A DNA stretch of 64,000 bases from Euonymus europaeus. Its lineage: Eukaryota; Streptophyta; Magnoliopsida; Celastrales; Celastraceae. Under the pieces are notes generated by a model that was given only the letters and a program-made list of their open reading frames with translations, did no database searches and was not told the origin of the DNA. The stretch is taken from assembly GCA_963580455.1 (NCBI GenBank), contig OY756965.1:12501-76500 (forward strand), written 5' to 3'. Both the position numbers and the translations under genes were made by a program. Every line of letters begins with the position of its first letter. The stretch's first letter is position 1. Of this stretch, positions 42,345 through 55,243 are shown piece after piece.

Positions 42345-42589
42345 GGGCGTTTTTTATTATATGTATTACGGATTCGTATTATTTCTTCAAACATATCTTG
42401 CCATTGTTGCTGTAGATCATCTATTCTGTCATCTATTATATAAAATAGTATTGATAGGAATTCATAATTTATGGTTCCATAATTATAACTCCTTTTAAGG
42501 AGATTTATTTGTTGTGTTAATCTAATCAAATAATCTATTTGTCTATCAATTATATCAAAGTTACGATATAATCCTTCAAGCCTTTCCAT
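42341..42589 (-). CDS. Viral small ORF, 82 aa (paralogue of the next ORF)
   Basis: I choose the ATG at 42589 rather than the upstream one at 42643. It lies 2 nt after the stop of the 117-aa ORF and gives 82 aa, almost the length of its 83-aa paralogue. The region is helical with alternating hydrophobic residues and probably forms an oligomer (inference). Confidence 0.6.
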   Translation of the reverse strand: MERLEGLYRNFDIIDRQIDYLIRLTQQINLLKRSYNYGTINYEFLSILFYIIDDRIDDLQQQWQDMFEEIIRIRNTYNKKRP

Positions 42590-42591
42590 TT

Positions 42592-42945
42592 TTACGATCT
42601 TATCCTTTGTCCTAATGGAACGTCTAATAATACAAGATGCCACTGTAACATATTAATTAATTTTTTATACATTAATGTACGTTGATTTAATTCTTCACAA
42701 TTGCATGTCTTTATCTGACAGTTGCAGGTCCATACATTATTGTCATAATACTGTGGTTGACAATTATGTCGTAAAGTGCTTGTCCCTGGGTCCGGATGTA
42801 GTCCACATATATTTTCAGATAAGTGAGTCTCATTATTAATGGTCTGGTCTCTTCTTAAAGTAACAATTAAATCATTTACTTCATTCTGATCATTGAAGTC
42901 TATCATAGAGATTGCTTGGCAAAAACTTTCCACGTTATACGACAT
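42592..42945 (-). CDS. Viral small ORF, 117 aa, Cys-rich
   Basis: 117 aa with a Cys-rich centre (C-N-C, C-N-C) followed by a hydrophobic helix. The I-S-M-I-D start and the L-I-N-M-L segment after the Cys pair recall the 99- and 95-aa ORFs, so it may be a third, more diverged member of that set. First long ORF after the leader. Confidence 0.6.
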   Translation of the reverse strand: MSYNVESFCQAISMIDFNDQNEVNDLIVTLRRDQTINNETHLSENICGLHPDPGTSTLRHNCQPQYYDNNVWTCNCQIKTCNCEELNQRTLMYKKLINMLQWHLVLLDVPLGQRIRS

Positions 42946-42947
42946 AT

Positions 42948-43133
42948 TTATCGTCTTTTAGGTACAGTTATTTTATAAAGGTATACTATGTCTCGTGATA
43001 CTGTTACTGATGTGCATATGTTAATTATTATTTGCCTGGGCTTCATAACCACTGTTAGGAGGCAGAGCCTACCGTTTAATGGCGCCGTTAGCAAACGTAA
43101 TTTAAAGTCCTTAATATTAATTTGTATTTCCAT
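42948..43133 (-). CDS. Possible viral upstream ORF, 61 aa
   Basis: A 61-codon frame that ends 2 nt before the ATG of the 117-aa ORF, a spacing that fits the chain. It overlaps the third leader hairpin repeat, so coding is doubtful; it may serve only as a regulatory upstream ORF. Confidence 0.35.
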   Translation of the reverse strand: MEIQINIKDFKLRLLTAPLNGRLCLLTVVMKPRQIIINICTSVTVSRDIVYLYKITVPKRR

Positions 43134-43495
43134 TTTATATCTTTTTCTGGAGGTTAAGGTACCTGCACCTCTGAGACCGGATCCCAGAACTCAGATCAGA
43201 AAGAGGAGGGAGAAGAGAAATTGTTAACCCTGGGCAGATAATTAACTGCTTCAGGGACTCGTAACAGTTGATAGCAGTCATAATATTCTTATATATATAT
43301 AAATAATTATGTATGATGACATACATGGGTTTCATAACCACTTAGGCGGCAAAGCCGTCCATTTGATGGTACCCTGGTATGTTTATGATAATATATGTCT
43401 AATATATTTATCAATATATTCGCGTATAATATATTTATCATGCTTGGGTTTTATAACCACAAGGAGACATGGCCTTCCATAATATGGTACCCTGG
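43038..43495 (-). repeat. Three imperfect leader repeats with conserved hairpins
   Basis: Units at about 43443-43495, 43324-43377 and 43038-43092 share, in viral sense, GGTACC (or GGCGCC), a GGC-loop-GCC-like stem, and a TGGTTATGAAACCCA segment that folds as GGTT-loop-AACC. Changes in the stems are partly compensatory (GGCTTTGCC / GGCTCTGCC; AACC / AGCC with U-G pairing), which suggests RNA structure in the long leader. Confidence 0.6.
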
Positions 43496-43734
43496 CATAT
43501 AATATGAAAAGCAATAAATGAAAACATTATATTAGTAATAATAATATTTTTCTTGGACCTTTCCAAATATAGAATAGACCAGAGCATCTCACCTTTTACC
43601 TGTATGTCACGTAAAGCTGTTTTTATACTTGTCTGAACCACCTTTGGTCATTATTAAAGTTTTCAACTAAAATATCAGTGGATAAGCTTTGGTCGGAATT
43701 TCCTTACCACCTCCGGCTACAATTTTCAGGTCTT

Positions 43735-43748
43735 ACCTCGGGACTTAC
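43735..43748 (-). other. Candidate splice donors in the viral leader
   Basis: GT at 43748-43747 in a GG/GTAAGT context and GT at 43736-43735 in GAG/GTAAGA; both are strong plant donor matches. A further CAG/GTAAAA lies at 43602-43597. One may pair with the acceptor just before ORF VI. In copy 4 the Ogre insertion now lies between them. Confidence 0.35.
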
Positions 43749-44001
43749 CCACCGCCCTGCTGCCCTACCTCACCGTCATGGTAAGTTTTCAGATCCTGAA
43801 ACAAAGCTTTTGGATAATCCATCCTTCCACCATATTTTAGTCTCAACTTTCATAACCTGACAAGTAATAAACAAACAGTACCGACCATACAGGCTACAGG
43901 GAGCCTCTGGTCTTATAAGTTTAGCCAATCATAACTTAAAAGATATTCACAAAGTGTTTAAACATATACCTGATATATGTATAACTCCGGTAAGGTCGAC
44001 C

Positions 44002-44014
44002 GGCTCCGATACCA
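44002..44014 (-). other. Viral tRNA-Met primer-binding site
   Basis: Viral-sense TGGTATCGGAGCC, close to the TGGTATCAGAGCC consensus complementary to plant initiator tRNA-Met. It defines nucleotide 1 of the viral genome map and the start of minus-strand DNA. It is present only in copy 4 in this window. Confidence 0.8.
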
Positions 44015-44139
44015 AATGGAGGAGGGATGAGTGGGGAGGCTGGGCGGGACACGAAGCCCTAAACCTAAACCCTAAAATATGGACTTGAAACCCTAAAAAC
44101 AGTAAAGAGCGAAATATTCAGAGCTTTCAATAAGAAGAG

Positions 44140-44145
44140 TTTATT
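44140..44145 (-). terminator. AATAAA poly(A) signal of viral RNA
   Basis: Viral-sense AATAAA about 45 nt downstream of the TATA box. In caulimovirids the signal is skipped on first passage and used after a full circuit, giving terminally redundant RNA. The short TATA-to-signal distance is tighter than in CaMV. Confidence 0.5.
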
Positions 44146-44185
44146 GCATAAGTTTTTTCAAGCATACATTTACAAGAGGCGAAGC

Positions 44186-44198
44186 CTCTATTTATAGG
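44186..44198 (-). promoter_or_regulatory. Viral pregenomic RNA promoter TATA box
   Basis: Viral-sense CTATAAATAGAGG, a strong plant TATA box, about 180 nt upstream of the primer site. Upstream (44233-44242) lies a palindromic GACACGTGTC G-box. The start site is expected near 44165. Confidence 0.65.
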
Positions 44199-44232
44199 CA
44201 ACCTTAAGGGTAAGCCTGTAATTACAACCAGG

Positions 44233-44242
44233 GACACGTGTC
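44233..44242. promoter_or_regulatory. G-box palindrome in the viral promoter
   Basis: GACACGTGTC, with the CACGTG core bound by plant bZIP/bHLH factors, some 40 bp upstream of the TATA box. Placement fits an upstream activating element. Confidence 0.45.
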
Positions 44243-44441
44243 ACATAGACAGAGGCCGGGTGCTCATTGGGCCCCATCGACGCCATCCGTCACCGACAGT
44301 GTCGCTGTCAAACAGAAAACGTAACGGTAATACTGTATTTTAGGGCGGACATCAGAATGATGTCAAAATACTGTACAACCCTAAAATAGTAGAAACAAGC
44401 AGTAAAAACTAGGGTATAGGGTTTTTACATAGATAGGGGTT

Positions 44442-44795
44442 TGAAACCCTAAACCCCAAACCCCAAACCCCAAACCCTAAACCCTAAACCCCAACCCCAC
44501 CCCCAACCCCCAACCCTGAAAACCTAACCCTAAACCCTAAACCCTAAACCCCTAACCCCATAACCCTAACCCCAAAACCCCAAACCCCTAAAACCCCAAA
44601 ACCCCAAACCCCCTAAACCCCTAAACCCCTAACCCCCTACCCGAAACCCCCAACCCCGAAACCCTAAACCGTAAACCCGAAACCCCCCGACCCCCAAACC
44701 CCAAATCCCAAACCAAACTCCCGAACCTTGAACCCCGAACCACGACCCCGACCCCGAAATCTAAACCCCAACCCCCCCCCCCCCCCCCCCCCCCA
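44442..44795. repeat. Degenerate telomere-like tract at the virus/host boundary
   Basis: CCCTAAA and CCCCAAA variants for about 350 bp, ending in a poly-C run (44770-44792). Viral intergenic sequence runs straight into it. Since the virus itself has TTTAGGG units here, homology or microhomology may have guided joining. It is too degenerate for an active telomere end. Confidence 0.85.
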
Positions 44796-45478
44796 ACTGA
44801 AACCCGAAAGCAAAAAAAGATTCAATTTGAGAGTACAAGAGTAAATGCTCATGAGAATCGAAACTAAAAGCAACTAGAAAAAGTAAAACCAACCTCAGCT
44901 GCACTGATCTTATCTGGCCAAGAAATATAATCCTCCAGGTGAACCTCATCGCTTAGGTTCATCTTAGCAGTGCAAACCTACACCAAAAGAAACCACTTAA
45001 AAGAAAAAATGAATCTTCATAACCACCTGAGGGAAATTTTGATTCTCCCGTCAAAAGAAGTTATTGAAAAAAAAATGCTTGTAAAAACAAAAGGGAAGAA
45101 AACGAAAAAAATAATGAGTTGAAGCTCACAAGGAATATGACATCATACACAGAATTATGTACAAGACCCACCTGAAAAACTAGTCTCTTTTGCCTTCTAT
45201 CAGGCAAAGGAAATTCAATCTTTCGATCAAGCCTCCCAGATCGCAAAAGTGCAGGGTCCAAAGTATTTGCACGATTAGTAGCCATAATGACCTTAACATT
45301 GACTCTTTGATCGAATCCATCCATCTGAAACAAAATAGGATGAGATGTCAATATTTCCATCCTAAATAGCTAAAATAACGATAACCTAGGCTAAAAAACA
45401 GAGTCAACAAGTAAAACTGTCAGTTGGCAAAACAAATTTGCATTATAGAGAGACACATCCATGTTAACCAGAATATAA

Positions 45479-48602
<3,124 letters not shown>

Positions 48603-49094
48603 GTTATAGGTAACATCGGGCTTCTCGGACTGGCTAAAAAGCGATATACTAGAGTCTGCCTCGGGAGGGAGCACATCGACCAGAGCGTTAGAGTGGCGAT
48701 GGAGTGCTACGGAAGCGGATGGCTTTAACAACTCACGATTGATGGTGCTAAGGATCCGGACGTAATAGTTGGAACCGGTCGTAGAGCCAACGATGCCATT
48801 GTTCTGGTCGACCATCTCCATGAACTGACCAATAACAAGGGGAACAGACTGGATCCGCTTGACCTCTTCCTGTGCGCGGAGGAGCTCGCGCTTGAGATTC
48901 TTCTGCTCGTCCTTAACATATTCCTCCTGGATATCAATGAATTCAAGCTGACGCTGCAGGGACTTGAGACGACAGTAAAGGTCCTCCTCGTCTGACAATG
49001 AATCAAAAGTGTCGGATCTGGTTATGGGGATGGAAGGCGGAGGATCCAATGAAAGCTTTGAGTCCACAATCATCGCAGAAACAGAAACAGACAT

Positions 49095-49979
49095 TATAGT
49101 ATACTACTTCTCTTCTGCCCTTCAATTCAGAATAGAGGGAAAAATTGGAAGAAATTGGTGGTACGGGTAACTGGTGGACTTTCCGGAGATTTTATACTCG
49201 ATAAATTTCCGCTGCCCAATCTCCAAAAGAAACTCAGGTTAGTCTGGGAAAAAAAGGTCAGGCCCAATAATTGATATATTGGGCTCAGTATTCTTCTTCT
49301 TATGATAATTTCTATTTATTTTTTTTTTTGTCTGAGAATTTCAGAGATTAATCTCTACTACAATATTTAATCTCTCTACTACCATATTCACAAATTAAAG
49401 CTAAATCAAAAATTTAGAATAATACTAGTTAAATGGCCGGGCATTGCCCCGGATCTTTTTGCTTTCGGTGTACTATATTTTGTTTGTTCCCAATTATAGA
49501 ATTGTTTACTCCACAAAACTACTCTTTCGAACCATAAATTGGGATCATGAAAAATGCATTAAGCTTTTTAAACGATTTGTCATAGGTAATACATTATTTA
49601 ACACCAGCAATACAAAGAATCATGAAAATGCATAAACTCGTCAAAGGTTTAATTAAGCTTTCTAAACGATTTGCCATAGATAATAAATTATTTAAGATAA
49701 TAAATTATTTAAAACCAGCAATACAGAGAATCATGAAAATGCAGAAACTTGTCAAAAGTATAATCTTCACTTGAAAATTAAACATATAAATATAATTAGT
49801 ACCTTCCGAAAAATTTCATCTTCAGGCTTAATGTATATTATTGCCTCATCACTATGGCTATTTTGCCACTTTTTCTGATCTGCATTCTTGTGCTGTAGCA
49901 CATTGACATGAAGGCAAACCAAGAGACAAATACAGATGGAGGTGGGGAAGGAGAAAGAGAGAGGAAGCATAATGAATTT
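49095..49979. other. RPT3 upstream region with a 94-bp direct repeat
   Basis: The first 200 bp would be the RPT3 promoter/5' leader; no clear TATA box. From 49561 and 49655 a 94-bp unit (AAGCTTT.TAAACGATTTG) is repeated, the second with an extra internal ATAATAAATTATTTA duplication. Near 49434 a TTAAATGGCCGGGCATTGCCCCGG palindrome-like motif may mark an old transposon end; I cannot assign it. Confidence 0.45.
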
Positions 49980-51769
49980 TGTCACTCCCCGACCCCCCAG
50001 ACGTGATGTGGAAAATAAATAACTAATTAAACCCAATTAATTGAGGTGACTCTTTTTTTTCCAATATATATATATATAATCTATAAATAACATGTATAAA
50101 TAACTCGAATTCTCTCTGATGATATGTGCACCTATTCGTCAATCCGATTCTCATCACCAGCTCGATTGATATCACTTTACTATCCTTAAAAAAACATAAA
50201 CACAGGGATGAGCTGAAACTTAGTAGGCAATACCATAACCTTCGATAATGTATCACAGTTCAATTCCACATCAAGTCACATGCAAATATTAATCGGGTAT
50301 TTCCCACTTCTATCACAATCTCAAATACCCCCGTCTTCTGACCTCATCGTCGAAGCCAATTCCATCCCCGTCCTGACCTCGTCATCGAAACCATTCCATC
50401 CGCGTCCCGATCTTATTGTCGGAACCAATTTTCACCAAGTCACGACCTCATTGCTGGAACTCTCTACGAGTAAGGAAGGTAGGCATTCCCCCTTCTACTC
50501 GGACTTTCTACCCTTCTCTATGTGGCCGTATAGCGAATCCTTACTTGGATTTTATCCACCGTACAAGACCACCTCTTTGTTATTAGCACAACAACACCAC
50601 CTTCGCAGCCACCTCCACAATCCTCCACAGTACATCCTCCACACTACTCAAAAATTATTGGATATAGATATCCATTCACAATCGTTCAATATTAAAGCAA
50701 TAATTTCCAGTAAAAGTAACAATTAACATATTCACCCGCATACACTTCTCACCACAATTCCACATTAACCCACCAAAGGTTTATATCAGAAAATCACAAC
50801 TCAATTAAATAAATGCAAGAATCATCAATTTAACTGATTTACGACAATCTCCCAAAATAATGTAAGATCATAGTATTCCTTACCTTGTGAAGCGTGCCTC
50901 ACATCCCACTTGAACCAATACCTTTTCGTATGCTTTTCGACATACACCCGAAATTCTTCACCAAACTTTAGATATAGTTTCTACAACAAAATACGTATAC
51001 ATAGTCACAAGTACGCTCAAACAACTCCTAAAATATCTAGAATATACGATCTGGCCAAATGGGTGAACTTTTTTCAGGAAAAGTCAAATCGGGTCAACAG
51101 TACCCGAACATTCTGGTCACTGGAGATCCGACGACTTTCACCAGAAATCACCAACTGGGTATTGTATTACTCACCGAGACAAGCTCAACGGTGGTAGCCT
51201 CGCATCAAATGGAGGTCGAAGGAGAGAGAAATCGACCGTCGAAGCTTTTGAGAGCTTTTCCCGAAGATATACAACTCCGTTTTCGACGATTCTTGAACTG
51301 ATTTCATACGTCTTGAAAAGACGAAGATATTGGTACTAGTCTCTTCGTTTGAGGTGGTCGGAGGAGGGAGATCGACGCCGCCAAAGTTGGATGCGCTGAA
51401 ATCGCTTTTTCGATCTCCTTTTTCTATTTTTGTTTTGTTTTTTTAAAAGCTAAATTATATATTTATAAGAATTAGATCTTTTTTAATTTTCGTATTCATT
51501 TTTTTATGAAAATTTGATACTCATTAAGTCCTCCACTTCTTTAATTATTTGCAAAAATGTGTATTATATCCTCCAACAAATGTGTATTTCGTCAGCATCG
51601 CGGTAATTCCCCTATTTTATTTATATTATTATTATTATTATTATTTCTTTTCGCACTAATTCATACCTTTTTTTTATTCGAATTTAATTGTCAAATCCAC
51701 TATCCTATCATTGTGCATGTGTCGCTCTCTTATTCATTATTTATATTATTCTTGGGTCAGGATATCACA
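49980..51769 (-). repeat. Solo LTR of a Ty3/gypsy element
   Basis: In - sense it begins TGTGATATCCTGACC and ends GGTCGGGGAGTGACA, terminal sequences common to plant gypsy LTRs. It is 1.8 kb with no internal genes. The 5-bp flanks (AATTT and GAGTG) do not match, so it may be a recombination product rather than a simple solo LTR. A degenerate (G/A)CCTCATCGTCG repeat lies at 50335-50460. Confidence 0.6.
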
Positions 51770-52270
51770 GAGTGAACCTTATTATTTCTCCACCGCAAAT
51801 TTAGTGCCTCGGTCACTCTCTCTACACGATGAATCTTCCACTTCATATCACTAATACGCTCTAATGTAATTTTAAGAAGCAACTCATATCTAGGATCAAA
51901 TTTTTTCCCTTAAATAACCAATTTCCGGTATCAATTTAGCATGGGATACAAGGAATAAAGTTTCAATACAATACGACCACCATCAATTCTAATTTCACAA
52001 TCGTCATCCATTAGCCACTAAATTTATCTTGGGGAGGACTCTTTAACATCCCATCCGTCCCATTATCACTCATTTCAAAGTTAAACAATCTCAAACAAGT
52101 ACAATGTTCAACAACCCCATTTTTTTCCTCTTCACAATCTATAATTTCAAGATCAAGTTAGCATAGCATTCCGAAATGAAAGACAACACAAATCATATTT
52201 AAGAAGTCGTGACCAATAATAATTCATCTCAACTAGTTCTACCGTGACCCTAAACCAATAATACCATACA
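51770..52270. other. Unassigned spacer between the solo LTR and the copia element
   Basis: About 500 bp without a recognisable frame. It could be gypsy internal untranslated DNA, but nothing supports that. Confidence 0.3.
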
Positions 52271-52280
52271 GGATAACGAA

Positions 52281-52365
52281 ATATATACCAGAGCGAGCTT
52301 CGTCTGGTCATTGTCGTGTCATCGTCGTCACCGGCGGTCCTCGTCTGGTCAATCGGCGACATAGG
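52281..52365 (+). repeat. Inverted copy of the copia 5' leader
   Basis: About 85 bp (GGATAACGAAATATATACC onward, then the CGTCTGGTCATTGTCGTGTC stretch) match the copia leader at 55010-55085 in opposite orientation, with a few changes. It is joined to the end of the integrase region and replaces the RT part. Confidence 0.75.
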
Positions 52366-53763
52366 AGAGATCGGCGCAGGAGAATCTATGGAAGATCCAA
52401 AGCGACTATGAGGCCCACGAGCATAAGTTTGGAGAGGAGGAGACACAACAAGAGGAGAATCACCAGAGGGAGACTCAATAATAGGCAATGGTAATTCACA
52501 TGGGAGGACATCAAGCAATGAAGTATCATAACTATAGAATGATTGAGAGAAGCCAAAGGGAGTGGATTCACGAAAGACAACATCAGAAGAGATAATGTAC
52601 CGATTTAAAGCTAGAGAGAAACATCGATACCCCTTCTGTTGGCGAGGATATCCTAAAAAAATACATCGAATAGACCTTGGGTCAAGCTTAGACACAGAGG
52701 AACGAATATCTCTAACATAGCAAGTGCAGCCAAAAACTTGAGGGGGAAGATGATGAAGAGACGCATTGGGATGAAGAAGACGATAAGGAATGTCACCCTG
52801 AAGAATAGAAGAAGGCATGCGGTTAATTAAATAAGTGGCAGTAAGAATAGCATCACTCCAAAATAACTTAGGAACACGCATATAAAACATGAGAGCACAA
52901 GTGACCTCTAAAAGATGACGATTCTTACGCTCTGCAACCTCATTTTGCTGAGGACTATCTGCACAGGAGGTTTTATGTATAATGCCATGTTCTGTCATGA
53001 ATGTTTTAAAAGAGACAGATAAATATTCTTGAGCATTATCACTACGGAGAGTGCAAATAGACAAACCATATTGAGTACGAATTTCAGCGAAAAAGGCAGC
53101 AAAAATATTGAACAACTCTGAGTGATTCTTCATTGAATATACCCAAGTAAGACGAGAGTAATCATCAATAAAAGTAACAAAATATTTAAATCCAGTTTTA
53201 GACATAACAGGACATGGACCCCAAACATCTGGATGAACTAAAACAAATGGAGCAGAGGCTCTCTTATTGTGACGTGGGATATATGTGACGCGACGATGTT
53301 TGGAAAACTGACAAGACTCACAAAACAATTCTGACAATGATTTATACTTAGGAAATAGACACTTAAAATTCTGGAGGGAAGGATGACCCAGACGAGAATA
53401 TAACTCTAAGGGAACAGAAGAACCTCCAAACATAGCAGTGGGGGTAGACACTTGATCCAAGACATAAAGTCCTCCAGTGATACGACAACCTCTACCAATC
53501 GTCTTCCTCGTCAAACGATCCTGAAAGACACAAGAAGCATCGTCAAATATCACAGTGCAATTATGAGTCTGAGTAAGTGCACTGACAGATAAAAGGCTAA
53601 ATGGTAAATCAGGCAGATATAAAATCGACTGAAGCTGCAATGTAGATAAGAGTGAGACAGTGCCAATGCCCCGAACAGGAATGAAAGAACCATCAGCAAC
53701 CCGAACATTAGGCCGTGTATTGGTTGTAGAATATGTATTAAAGATACCTATATTCCCAGTCAT
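52366..53763 (-). pseudogene. Ty1-copia protease (part) and integrase
   Basis: Integrase with H-H-C-C finger (G-H-P, C-x2-C), the D-D-Y-S-R-L-T-W-V, L-R-S-D-N-A and E-V-A-E-R-K-N blocks typical of copia DDE integrases, and an F-L-G-Y C-terminal module. A single-base loss just after the protease D-S-G-A-S separates it from gag. It ends in inverted leader sequence without RT. Confidence 0.85.
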
Positions 53764-54760
53764 GTGATAGAAGCCCCTGAGTCAACAATCCATGCAGTGG
53801 GAGACACTGAGAGACACGCACTGGAAGGTGCATGTGAAGATACCGGAGAAGTAAGCTGATTAGCGAGAAGTCGAGAATATTCTTCTTTAGAGAGACTCAC
53901 GAGATCAATATCAGGAACTTCATAATTAGAGCCAGCAATGTGAGCAGAAGGCACTAAGGAAGTCTTGCCATGGAGCTTCCAGCATTTTTCTTGCACATGA
54001 CCTACGACACCACAATAAGAACAAGTAGAACGGCCACTACGACCACCTCGGCCACCCCGACCACAAGTACGTCCACCACCACGACCACGACCACCAGAAT
54101 ATGAATTAACTCCAGGCTGACTAACTAGGGCAACATGTTCAGTATTGATATGATCAGTGGAGACAGACCTAACAGAAAGCTGTGCCCTTACAAAAGCTTC
54201 AGTAAAAGAAGTCTCACGGCTGGACAGAATCTGTGATCGGGCAGTGTCATATTCTGGTTTCAAACTGCTGAGAAAAGCTAAAATCATCAACTGCTCTCGC
54301 ATTTGGACAACATCAGCGGTAATAGGCATCAATACATTGAATTCCTCATATACCTTCTTGAAATTAGCAAAGTGATCACTAATTGAGGAGGTTTGTTCAG
54401 CCCGGAATAGAGTCTGACAAATGTCATACAGCCGATTCAAATTATCTTTCCCTGAATACAACACAGTGAGATAATCCCAGAGTTGTTTAACTGTGTCACA
54501 ATGAGAGACAAGTGGAGACACAGCAGGGGTCGTAGAATTAACAATCTGAGTATCAACCGAGCATCAATCTGTCCCCATTTCTATTTTTTAGCAGCCTCAG
54601 ACTTAGAGCATTCATCAGTTAGGTGAGATTCAAGACCCATACCACGAATAGCAAACAAAATAAGTTTACGCCAATGCTGATAATTTGTCCCATCCAGTCG
54701 CTCGTCAATCAAGCGAGAAGAAGAAGAAATTTCAAAAACACTTGATGAATCAGAAGCCAT
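53760..54760 (-). pseudogene. Ty1-copia gag with zinc knuckle
   Basis: Starts at ATG 54760 (M-A-S-D-S-S). UBN2-type capsid region, then a Gly/Arg-rich stretch and a C-x2-C-x4-H-x4-C knuckle, running into the protease D-S-G-A-S. A stop after a lysine run near 54580 and a frame change about 54540 break it. Confidence 0.8.
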
Positions 54761-55088
54761 GATAAATAGTGATGCAAAACAAAGAAGAGATTTACAATCT
54801 ATTACTCTGCATTGAAGAACTGGAAGTCAAAGTAGATGAACGGCACACACAGAAGCTCTCGCGCGACAGAGATGGGCGACAGAAGCTCGCCAGCGACACA
54901 GAGAGATCGGACGCAGCCGGCGATGACGAGACGAAGCTCTCGTCCTGCACGATTGACCAGACGATGCGCGATCGACCAGACGAAGCTCGCGCTCTGCGCG
55001 ATTGACCAGACGAGGACCACCGGTGACGACGATGACACGACAATGACCAGACGAAGCTCGCTCCGGTATATATTCCGTTATCTTGTAT

Positions 55089-55100
55089 GCTCTGATACCA
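55089..55100 (-). other. Copia tRNA-Met primer-binding site
   Basis: - sense TGGTATCAGAGC, a perfect match to the usual plant copia initiator-tRNA site, directly after the LTR end. Confidence 0.85.
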
Positions 55101-55236
55101 TGTTTATAAAGAGGCAATAATCTGCCTTACCTTCTCTTAGAAGGCTTAGGCTTCATATAATCTTGAATTAACAGTACAAAAACAACAGTACACTGACCAT
55201 AATATCCTTATACTAGTTTCTAACACACTACTAACA
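55101..55236 (-). repeat. Copia LTR, 136 bp
   Basis: - sense TGTTAGTAGTG...TTATAAACA, between the polypurine tract GCTTGAGGAGGAG (55237-55249) and the primer site. Short LTRs of this size occur in copia elements. It serves as 3' LTR for one half and 5' LTR for the other. Confidence 0.8.
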
Positions 55237-55243
55237 CTCCTCC

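Larger units (their letters stand above)
38584..44440 (-). mobile_element. Endogenous caulimovirid, copy 4, 5' part with leader and promoter
   Basis: The continuation of copy 4 beyond the Ogre insertion. It carries the coat start, movement protein, all small ORFs, a leader of over 1 kb, a tRNA-Met primer site and the promoter region. At about 44440 native intergenic sequence passes into a degenerate telomere-like tract, so this end probably marks a junction with host DNA. Matching coordinates in copy 1 add to 41975. Confidence 0.9.

Noticed and set aside
44442..44795. Active telomere or chromosome end
   Set aside because: Units are degenerate and mixed (CCCTAAA, CCCCAAA, CCCGAAA), with unique sequence on both sides; interstitial.
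49444..51775. Several 60-150 codon frames in the spacer and solo LTR
   Set aside because: No coding pattern or homology that I can see; composition is low in complexity and they lie within LTR sequence.
54769..55120. Overlapping Arg/Ser-rich frames on both strands in the copia leader
   Set aside because: They arise from a repeated CGACCAGACGA-like leader sequence and have no gene features.
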